Assembly: GCF_001263415.1 (NCBI RefSeq)
Contig: NZ_LGTE01000002.1
Coordinates: 124,001-188,000 of the forward strand
Reading direction: 5' to 3'
DNA length: 64,000 bases
Origin: Thermincola ferriacetica
GTDB lineage: Bacteria > Bacillota > Thermincolia > Thermincolales > Thermincolaceae
The notes beneath the pieces were generated by a model. That model was not told the DNA's origin and did not search any database. It saw only the letters and a list, made by a program, of their open reading frames with translations. Both the position numbers and the translations under genes were made by a program. Of the stretch, positions 32,589 to 38,637 are shown in pieces; positions within the stretch are counted from its first letter, which is position 1, and the number at the start of each line of letters is the position of its first letter.

Positions 32589-32873
32589 TTATACAAGCTC
32601 GATGCTGCACACCCGGGCCAACGGTATCAATATAGTAGTGGCATTTTTCTTAATTGGATGGGGAAAACCGGGAACAAGCGTCACAATGGTAATGGTTCCG
32701 GTGAGTTCAATGAAATCGTCTCCAACAATGGTTAATACGCCACCGATGGCCCTTTTGCAGCAGCCATTGCATTCAAACTCCACATGAAGGTTTTTACCTA
32801 TAAAACGCTTGAGGCGCAGCTTCAGATCTTTTAAAAAAAAGCTTTGTTTTTGTGCTGATATACCGTTGGTCAC
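32589..32873 (-). CDS. Small barrel-like protein, possibly DUF2642-related
   Basis: 94 residues. After a basic N-terminal helix (LKDLKLRLKRFIGK) come strands resembling a small Sm-like barrel: GKNLHVEFEC, GGVLTIVGDDFIELTG, ATTILIPLARVCSIEL. This pattern of a strand, GVLxxVGxDFIEL and a final IPxxxxxxI is close to the DUF2642/spore-coat-associated group, but the match is by eye. CNGCC at about residues 43-47 is a possible metal or disulphide site. GTG at 32873 has GGAGGA 6 nt before it on the minus strand. Confidence 0.6.
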   Translation of the reverse strand: MTNGISAQKQSFFLKDLKLRLKRFIGKNLHVEFECNGCCKRAIGGVLTIVGDDFIELTGTITIVTLVPGFPHPIKKNATTILIPLARVCSIELV

Positions 32874-32966
32874 ATGAATTCCTCCAATCAAAAGGTTTTT
32901 TTGTTAGTAAAATATGTAATCATCTTGCCAGTTGTTACACAGAGAAGCTTTATTGCTTAGTTAGAG

Positions 32967-32995
32967 TTGACATACCTGGTAACATCTGATATCAT
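32967..32995 (+). promoter_or_regulatory. Sigma-A promoter of the terC riboswitch transcript
   Basis: TTGACA (32967-32972), 17-nt spacer, TATCAT (32990-32995). The start point near 33002 places the riboswitch at the very 5' end of the RNA. Confidence 0.8.
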
Positions 32996-33003
32996 AATCA
33001 TTA

Positions 33004-33106
33004 GTTGAAGGGGAGTAACCGGCTTCTGCTCCACAGTGTCAACAACCGACGGAAAAGCCGTCTGGCCCTGTGGTTTGGTATTATGCCAAAAGGTGAGACC
33101 TTTAAC
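33004..33106 (+). ncRNA. Manganese (yybP-ykoY) riboswitch upstream of terC
   Basis: Conserved blocks are visible: GGGGAGTAA (33010-33018) in the first internal loop, GTCAACAACC (33038-33047) in the second, a connecting stem GACGG/CCGTC, and the closing stem P1, where GTTGAAGG (33004-33011) pairs with CCTTTAAC (33099-33106). The P1 3' strand is also the left arm of the terminator, so Mn2+ binding that stabilises P1 should prevent termination: an ON switch. The gene controlled is TerC/YkoY-type, a known target of this riboswitch class and a Mn2+ exporter in characterised cases. Confidence 0.9.
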
Positions 33107-33147
33107 ACGTTACAGTTTATGGCTGTACGTGTTAAAGGTCTTTTTAT
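33097..33147 (+). terminator. Riboswitch expression-platform terminator
   Basis: GACCTTTAACACG (33097-33109) and CGTGTTAAAGGTC (33128-33140), then TTTTTATTT. It shares eight bases with riboswitch stem P1. Confidence 0.9.
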
Positions 33148-33197
33148 TTATACACCATGTGGACAAGAGGTTAAAATAGTAGGGAGGTGTGTGAAAT

Positions 33198-34058
33198 TTG
33201 ACGTTTAAGAAGGCTCTTTTTTGGACTGCATTTTGGGTGGCCGTTGCCTTAATTTTCAATGCCGGGGTCTTATATTTTGAAGGACACCAGAAAGCCCTGG
33301 AATTTTTTACCGGGTATATTATTGAGTTATCCCTTAGCATGGACAACGTATTCCTGTTTTTAATGATATTTACTATGTTCGGTATAAAAGCAGAGTATCA
33401 ACGGCGGGCATTAAATTACGGGATTATCGGCGCCATCATAATGCGTTTTATATTTATCCTGTTAGGAGTCTCCATTATTACCCGGTTTGAGTGGGTCTTG
33501 TATATTTTCGGCGGCATCCTGATCATTACTGCTCTGAAAATTATTTTTGGCAAGGAAGAAGAAATTCACCCCGAAGACAACAAATTAGTAATATTGTTCA
33601 AAAAGTTTTTTCCTGTTACAACTGAGTTGTATGGCAACAAGTTTTTCATTCGACTAAACGGTATTCTTCATGCTACGCCATTGTTTATTGTAGTACTGGT
33701 GATAGAAAGTTCCGATCTTTTGTTTGCCATAGATTCGATTCCGGCAATTTTCGCTGTTACTACAGACCCATTTATTATTTACACCTCCAATATCCTGGCT
33801 ATTCTGGGGCTTAGGTCCCTATACTTTTTTATCGAACGCATACAGCAAGCATTTGTTTTCATTAAGCAGGGTGTGGGGGTAATTCTTTTCATTACCGGTG
33901 TAAAAATGCTACTGTTAATCTTCCACATAAAGGTGCCGATTTTGGTTGCCCTGAGTCTTATTGTTGGCGTCCTGGTCATAAGCATTATTTTATCTCTGCT
34001 GGTCAGTAAAAGAGGCAGGTCATGTCCAATTGTGCAGGAAAAAGGAGGGAACAACTAA
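33198..34058 (+). CDS. terC: TerC-family membrane protein (YkoY/Alx type, probable Mn2+ exporter)
   Basis: 286 residues with about seven to eight membrane helices. Family signatures are LSLSMDNVFLFLMIF (about 43-57) and the second-half copy VLVIESSDLLFAIDSIPAIFAVT (about 165-188), each with the acidic residues that probably form the metal path. TerC/YkoY/MeeF proteins export Mn2+, in some systems to load secreted enzymes during export. The upstream manganese riboswitch supports that substrate directly. It overlaps the DUF502 gene by one base (TAATG). Confidence 0.92.
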   Translation: MTFKKALFWTAFWVAVALIFNAGVLYFEGHQKALEFFTGYIIELSLSMDNVFLFLMIFTMFGIKAEYQRRALNYGIIGAIIMRFIFILLGVSIITRFEWVLYIFGGILIITALKIIFGKEEEIHPEDNKLVILFKKFFPVTTELYGNKFFIRLNGILHATPLFIVVLVIESSDLLFAIDSIPAIFAVTTDPFIIYTSNILAILGLRSLYFFIERIQQAFVFIKQGVGVILFITGVKMLLLIFHIKVPILVALSLIVGVLVISIILSLLVSKRGRSCPIVQEKGGNN

Positions 34059-34624
34059 TGAAAACCCTGACCAAATACTTTTTAAACGGCATTTTAGTTT
34101 TATCTCCTATTATGCTGACTATCCTGATAATCAGCAAAGTGCTGGTAGCGTGGGATACTACAGCGGGTAAGTTTTTTCCATTGAAAGTACCTGGTTTACC
34201 ACTTTTGATGAGCATTGTCGTCATCGTTTTGATTGGATATATGGCATCTTGGTGGTTAAGCGGTCAGGTACTGGGCTATATTGACCGCCTTTTTACCAAA
34301 GTACCTGTTGTTCAGTTTATTTATGGCATAATTAAAGATACTGTAACCAGCCTGTTAGGAGAAAAAAAATCCTTCGGTAAAGTAGCGGTAATCACGATCC
34401 CGGGCACAGAAATGAAAGTTATAGGTTTTGTCACCTCGGAAGACCTGGAACACATTGGTTTTAAAGACTATGTGGCAGTTTACGTCATGCAGTCGATGCA
34501 GTGGGCCGGGAATACGGTCCTGGTACCGAAAAAAAACCTGGAAATCCTGGAGGGAGTAAAAATAGAAGATGTAATGAAGTTTATTGTTTCTGCAGGGGCC
34601 GTGTCATCAGTTAAAAACAACTAA
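34058..34624 (+). CDS. DUF502 family membrane protein
   Basis: 188 residues. Two membrane helices (about 10-30 and 47-67) precede a soluble domain with the family motifs PVVQFIYGIIKDTVTSLL and VAVYVMQSMQWAGNTVLVPKKNLEIL. Its function is unknown; homologues accompany envelope or transport genes. ATG at 34058 (TAATG overlap with terC) is behind AAAGGAGGG (34041-34049), so the two genes are coupled and share control by the manganese riboswitch, which is unusual for DUF502. Confidence 0.88.
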   Translation: MKTLTKYFLNGILVLSPIMLTILIISKVLVAWDTTAGKFFPLKVPGLPLLMSIVVIVLIGYMASWWLSGQVLGYIDRLFTKVPVVQFIYGIIKDTVTSLLGEKKSFGKVAVITIPGTEMKVIGFVTSEDLEHIGFKDYVAVYVMQSMQWAGNTVLVPKKNLEILEGVKIEDVMKFIVSAGAVSSVKNN

Positions 34625-34672
34625 TTAATTGAACGTTAACGTTATGCATATACATGTTTTTAATTTAAGGTT

Positions 34673-34708
34673 CCATAGTACCGGTTTTGCTAATAACCGG
34701 TACCATGG
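34673..34708. terminator. Hairpin between DUF502 and the convergent DUF421 gene
   Basis: CCAT-A-GTACCGGTT and AACCGGTAC-C-ATGG form a 13-bp stem with one mismatch. There is no clear T-run on either side, so it may act as a transcript end stabiliser instead of an intrinsic terminator. Confidence 0.5.
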
Positions 34709-34730
34709 ATTTGTGCAGTTAAATGGGTCA

Positions 34731-35438
34731 TTAATGACTTACTTTTTGCACGTTGGCAGGCTCTGCATATTTTGATACATAAAGGTCGCCTCTTGTATTC
34801 AAAAGGGCTAGGAATACTTCCCCGGGATCGGTTATGCCTAGGTTGTTAAGTTTATCAACCAGCCATGGTTCTGTGAAGCCAATACTTTGCAAACCATCAC
34901 TGTTGATTTTTCCCTCGATGATCAAAGGTGTACTGAGCCCTTTATATTCCGAAGGAAGATTGAGGTCCTTTGGTGTGACAGGCAGGTATTGGCTTTTTTT
35001 GAGAACACTTAACTTGCCGTAAGGTTCCAAAATGGCATATTCCACTTCACCAAGGTCAAAAATACCGTTCTGTCTAAGCTGGCATAAAAGGTCGTCCAGG
35101 GAATACCTTACTCTTTCCAGGTTTTTTACCACAATTTTACCGTTTTGGATAACCATTGTCGGGTCAAAGGTGAGGTATTTCCCAATCTTCCTGTTTTCAA
35201 GAATCAGTTTTGTAAATAGGACATGTAAAATTCCAATCATGAACAGGGCGAAGATGCGCGGCCCATGCGGCGCATTTATGTCTGACATATCCGCTCCGGC
35301 CACCGCTCCTAATGTTACAGCCGTAATGAAATCAAATACATTAAAGCGACCCAGATGTCTTTTGCTCAATAACAGGGCTACAATCAGGAAGACTGCTAAA
35401 ATCGTAATAACTCTGTAAAGTACAAGTAAATACTCCAC
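34731..35438 (-). CDS. DUF421 (YetF/YrbG) membrane protein
   Basis: 235 residues: three N-terminal membrane helices (to about residue 85) and a cytoplasmic domain with IQNGKIVVKNLERVRYSLDDLLCQLRQNGIFDLGEVEYAILEPYGKLSVLKK (about 97-149), the diagnostic YetF core. A variable second domain follows (about 160-235). YetF-type proteins of Bacillus spores (for example YetF and 2Duf) affect inner-membrane properties and wet-heat resistance, so a spore role is plausible. Confidence 0.9.
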   Translation of the reverse strand: MEYLLVLYRVITILAVFLIVALLLSKRHLGRFNVFDFITAVTLGAVAGADMSDINAPHGPRIFALFMIGILHVLFTKLILENRKIGKYLTFDPTMVIQNGKIVVKNLERVRYSLDDLLCQLRQNGIFDLGEVEYAILEPYGKLSVLKKSQYLPVTPKDLNLPSEYKGLSTPLIIEGKINSDGLQSIGFTEPWLVDKLNNLGITDPGEVFLALLNTRGDLYVSKYAEPANVQKVSH

Positions 35439-35537
35439 ATCTAAACCTCCAACTTACCGGTCTTCATTAAATTATTTCACAAAAGGCCAGAATATATTAA
35501 ATTAAACGATGAGACAGTGAATAAATCATATAGTACA

Positions 35538-35566
35538 TTGAAAAGCCTCGGGTTTTTCTATATAAT
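35538..35566 (+). promoter_or_regulatory. Sigma-A promoter of the selenoprotein gene
   Basis: TTGAAA (35538-35543), 17-nt spacer, TATAAT (35561-35566). It shows that transcription starts upstream of the ATG at 35620 and not within the gene, supporting the longer reading frame through TGA. Confidence 0.8.
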
Positions 35567-35619
35567 TAGATAAAAGTATACCATGTCAGGGTATTTTTGA
35601 AAAAAGAAGGTGTAAACAT

Positions 35620-36408
35620 ATGGACGAATACAAGAATAACATGAAAGCGATATCAAGTTGTTGAGGCTCTGCCGATGATGCAGGTCAGCATCAACAGAAA
35701 CCCAATACGGAAAACTGTCAGATTTGCGGAAGCAGGCTAGAATATTTTGCTCAAGGGAAGGAATTAAAATGTTTCCGTTGTAGAAAAAAAGAATTTGCCA
35801 ATATAAGTTGTCCAAACGAACATTATATATGCGATGAATGCCACGGGAAGGACGTTTTTAAGACAATAAGGGACTATTTATTAACAACAAAATCGAATAA
35901 TCCTTTGCATATTGCTGAAACTCTAATGGGTTACACCGATAAGGTCCCGATGCTGGGCTGCGAAAATGCCTGGATTGCTGCGGGGTCTTTAATGGTATCT
36001 ATTAAGAATGAAGGATCCATAAAAATAGCTGATAGCCAAATTGACGAGGCGCTGAATCGGACCCGCAGACAGGCCATTGGCGGGTATTGTGGTCTGACGG
36101 GAGTCTGCGGGATTGCGCCTGCTATCGGAGCCTGCTTTAGTATAATTCTCGGGGCTGCATGTCCAAAAGATCGTGAAACTTCAATTACTATGAAAGTTGT
36201 GGGGAAAATAGTAAATGTTATTGCTGATGAAACCGGTCCGTGCTGTTGCAAAAATTTCGTTCGAACTGCCCTTGCTGAAGCTATTAAACTTACAGATCAA
36301 TATCTAAACGTACAACTTCCAATTTCCGATGAAATACCCCTTTGTACTCACGTAGAGAGACATCCGCATGGGTGCAGAAAAGATAAATGCCGTTATTATA
36401 CTGTTTAG
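35620..36408 (+). CDS. DUF5714 family selenoprotein (in-frame TGA = selenocysteine at residue 15)
   Basis: Reading through one TGA (35662-35664), the frame runs from ATG 35620 (GAAGG ribosome site at 35606-35610) to TAG at 36408: 262 residues. The N terminus is MDEYKNNMKAISS-Cys-Sec-Gly-Ser-Ala. Then come four Cys pairs (CQIC, CFRC, CPNEHYIC, CDEC, about 34-75) that look like two zinc sites, and a DUF5714 domain from about residue 90 with LGCENAWIAAGSL, GYCGLTGVCGIAPAIGACFS, GPCCCKNFVRTALAEA and LCTHVERHPHGCRKDKC. A bacterial SECIS hairpin lies directly after the TGA. A start at the internal ATG 35926 or nearby would cut into the DUF5714 domain and lose all the zinc pairs. The Cys-Sec dyad suggests a redox or metal/arsenic-binding centre; the actual reaction is unknown. 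Insertion requires selA-selD elsewhere in the genome. Confidence 0.88.
35662..35693 (+). promoter_or_regulatory. Selenocysteine codon and bacterial SECIS element
   Basis: TGA (35662-35664) is followed after 17 nt by loop AGGTCA (35682-35687), closed by TGATGC (35676-35681) and GCATCA (35688-35693). In the SelB-binding SECIS of Escherichia coli fdhF the loop AGGUCU also begins 17 nt after UGA on a UUGC/GCA stem. The match in spacing and loop is what SelB recognises. Confidence 0.9.
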
Positions 36409-36711
36409 GATAAGTGGAAAGCCAAGTTAGAGTATATAACACCTTAACCTGCTACATCTCTGCGTTCTGGTCAGAGCAAATTCCTTATGATTATTGATGT
36501 GCTGCATCATTAATATCAGCAAGATTGATAGATACCACGAAATGGGTTATAATTAAATATGTTTAGGCTTGACTATAAGACGAGGTAGCTTGTTAAACCT
36601 ATCTTTTTTCCATGATAATACACAAGCAATACTTTGATAATGCTCAAGCAATACTTTTTGTTAAAATTGATTAAACTATATACTAATTTATGTTTCAGAG
36701 GAGAAGGAATA
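36409..36711 (+). other. Intergenic region upstream of miaB
   Basis: About 300 nt, AT-rich, with no supported gene. It contains the 22-bp tandem repeat at 36614-36657 and possible promoter pieces (TTGACT near 36572). I see no terminator after the selenoprotein gene. Confidence 0.5.
36614..36657. repeat. Two tandem 22-bp repeats upstream of miaB
   Basis: Adjoining copies 36614-36635 and 36636-36657, each GATAAT-(4 nt)-AAGCAATACTTT, differ only within the 4-nt spacer. The array ends 55 nt before the miaB start and could hold duplicated promoter or binding sites. Confidence 0.8.
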
Positions 36712-38058
36712 GTGAATCAAAATAACGACAAGCAAAAGTATTTTTTGCAAACCTTCGGCTGTCAAATGAATGAACGTGACTCGGAAACCATGGCCGGCCT
36801 GCTGGAAGGTATGGGTTATGAGCCGGTTGCCAATGCGGAAGATGCAGATATCATCATATTAAATACATGCACGGTAAGGGAAACAGCAGAAAATAAGGTT
36901 TGGGGCAGAATAGGGGAGTTAAAGGTGTTAAAGAGCAAAAAGCCCGATCTGATTATCGGCATTTGCGGGTGCATGGCTCAGCAAAAGGAAACAGCCGAGA
37001 AAATAAGGAGAAAAGCCCCGCATATAGAGCTTATTTTTGGTACCCACAACATCCACGAACTGCCCGAAATGATCAATAGACTCGTGGCGGAACGCAAACC
37101 TTTGCTTAATGTATGGAATGCTGAGGGGAGTATTGTAGAAAACCTGCCCGCCCGCCGTAAAAGTAAGGTTAAAGCTTTTGTTTCCATCATGTTCGGCTGC
37201 AATAATTTCTGTACTTACTGCATAGTTCCTTACGTAAGGGGCAGGGAACGGAGTAGGCAGATTGCTGATATCGTCAGGGAAGTCAAGTCTCTGGCTGAAC
37301 AGGGATATAAAGAGGTTACGCTGCTGGGGCAGAATGTTAATTCTTACGGAAAAGACCTCCCGGAGAAAACGGATTTCGCCGACCTGTTGGAGGTACTCAA
37401 CGAGATAGACGGTATCCGGCGCATCAGGTATATGACTTCTCACCCCCGTGATTTTACGAGTAAACTGATTGATGTTATTGCCCGTTCCGAAAAGGTATGT
37501 GAACATTTCCATCTGCCTGTCCAGTCAGGATCCAACAGCATCCTGAAAAAAATGAACAGGGGTTATACCAGGGAATACTACTTCGAACTGGTAGCGGAAA
37601 TCCGGTCCAAAATTCCACACGCCAGTATTACCACCGATATAATTGTCGGTTTTCCGGGTGAAACAAGGCAGGATTTCGAAAACACCATGGATTTACTGGA
37701 TAAAGTCCGCTATGACTCCGCATTTACCTTTGTTTATAACAAGCGCTCCGGGACTCCGGCTGCCAGCATGACCGACCAGGTTCCTGACGAAGAAAAAAGC
37801 AAACGTATTGTAGAACTGATTGAATTCCAGAATAAAATAAGTCTGGAAAAGAACCTCTGCGAAGTGGGCAGGGAGCATGAGGTCCTGGCGGAAGGCATGA
37901 AAAACAACCAAAACAAGGTGGAAGCCCGGACGCGTACCAATAAACTGGTATTATTAAACGGTGATAGTAATATGATCGGCAACATGTACAGGGTAAAGAT
38001 AGTAAAGGCAGGTCCGTGGCACTTAGATGGCGAGATTCTTTCATCTGGTAAAAATTGA
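36712..38058 (+). CDS. miaB: tRNA-2-methylthio-N6-dimethylallyladenosine synthase
   Basis: 448 residues with three domains: UPF0004 N-domain (TFGCQMNERDSE, LNTCTVRETAENK, GICGCMAQ, giving the three Cys of the auxiliary [4Fe-4S] cluster), radical-SAM domain (CNNFCTYCIVPYVRG near residue 160, CxxxCxxC) and a C-terminal TRAM domain (about 380-448). It adds a methylthio group to i6A37 of tRNAs, acting after MiaA, which is also encoded in this window (47031). GTG at 36712 is chosen because AGAGGAGAAGG precedes it; an upstream ATG at 36634 falls in the repeat array. Confidence 0.96.
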   Translation: MNQNNDKQKYFLQTFGCQMNERDSETMAGLLEGMGYEPVANAEDADIIILNTCTVRETAENKVWGRIGELKVLKSKKPDLIIGICGCMAQQKETAEKIRRKAPHIELIFGTHNIHELPEMINRLVAERKPLLNVWNAEGSIVENLPARRKSKVKAFVSIMFGCNNFCTYCIVPYVRGRERSRQIADIVREVKSLAEQGYKEVTLLGQNVNSYGKDLPEKTDFADLLEVLNEIDGIRRIRYMTSHPRDFTSKLIDVIARSEKVCEHFHLPVQSGSNSILKKMNRGYTREYYFELVAEIRSKIPHASITTDIIVGFPGETRQDFENTMDLLDKVRYDSAFTFVYNKRSGTPAASMTDQVPDEEKSKRIVELIEFQNKISLEKNLCEVGREHEVLAEGMKNNQNKVEARTRTNKLVLLNGDSNMIGNMYRVKIVKAGPWHLDGEILSSGKN

Positions 38059-38119
38059 CCATTTAGCAGGATAATAGCGCTGACCTGTCGAAGCAATATA
38101 TAAACTGGAGGTGAAACAA

Positions 38120-38515
38120 TTGACCGTACTGGAAAAGGCAAAGGAATTGGCTCAGGCAATTGCTGAATGTGATGAACTGAAAGAAGTCCGTGCTGCTGAA
38201 ACCAGAATGACCCTTGACCCTGATGCCCAGGATATTCTAAGGGAATTTCAGATCAAACAAAGGGAATTTTACAATATACAGGTGAACGGCGGAGAACTTA
38301 CAGAAGAGCAGAAGCGCGATGTGGAACGAATCGAAAACAGGATGTCACAAAATGAATATATCCGCAAATTTGTGGGCGCTCAGGAAAGGTTTGAGGCCTT
38401 GTTAAATTCAGTAAATATGATTATTGCTCAGGCTATTTCAGGTAATTCAGGTTGTGGTTGTGGGGATAATGGCGCAGCAGATTGCTGCGATTCAGGCTGC
38501 AGCGGTTGCAATTAA
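38120..38515 (+). CDS. YlbF/YmcA (Ric) family protein with Cys-rich tail
   Basis: 131 residues. The helical YlbF core (AKELAQAIAECDELKEVRAAETRMTLDPDAQDILREFQIKQREFYN, then RIENRMSQNEYIRKFVGAQERFEALLNSVNMIIAQAIS) is followed by a Gly-rich tail with six Cys in GCGC, CC, GC and GC arrangement. In Bacillus the RicA-RicF-RicT complex carries Fe-S clusters and tunes RNase Y, biofilm, competence and sporulation. The tail offers a possible cluster or metal site. The TTG at 38120 is spaced 6 nt behind GGAGGTG. Its position directly after miaB, an Fe-S enzyme, is notable since YmcA is linked to tRNA methylthiolation in Bacillus. Confidence 0.85.
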   Translation: MTVLEKAKELAQAIAECDELKEVRAAETRMTLDPDAQDILREFQIKQREFYNIQVNGGELTEEQKRDVERIENRMSQNEYIRKFVGAQERFEALLNSVNMIIAQAISGNSGCGCGDNGAADCCDSGCSGCN

Positions 38516-38523
38516 GTAGGAGG

Positions 38524-38555
38524 AAAGAGACTTGGTTTGCTGAGTCTCTTTTTCT
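38524..38555 (+). terminator. Intrinsic terminator between ylbF and mutS
   Basis: AAAGAGACT (38524-38532) / AGTCTCTTT (38543-38551) with a 10-nt loop, then TTCTT. Confidence 0.8.
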
Positions 38556-38637
38556 TAATATTTAGGAAAGTGTACTTAAGATATGCTTGTAAATAACTTT
38601 ATCCAGGGCCAACATTGATGTTTTTCAGGAGGAACAT

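Noticed and set aside
32589-32873. Hfq-like second Sm protein
   Set aside because: A small barrel is suggested, but the Hfq Sm2 motif YKHA and the RNA-binding residues are absent.
35905-36408. Shorter DUF5714 gene starting at an internal codon downstream of the TGA
   Set aside because: It lacks a spaced ribosome site, cuts into the domain and drops four conserved Cys pairs. The promoter and ATG at 35620 plus the SECIS hairpin favour read-through.
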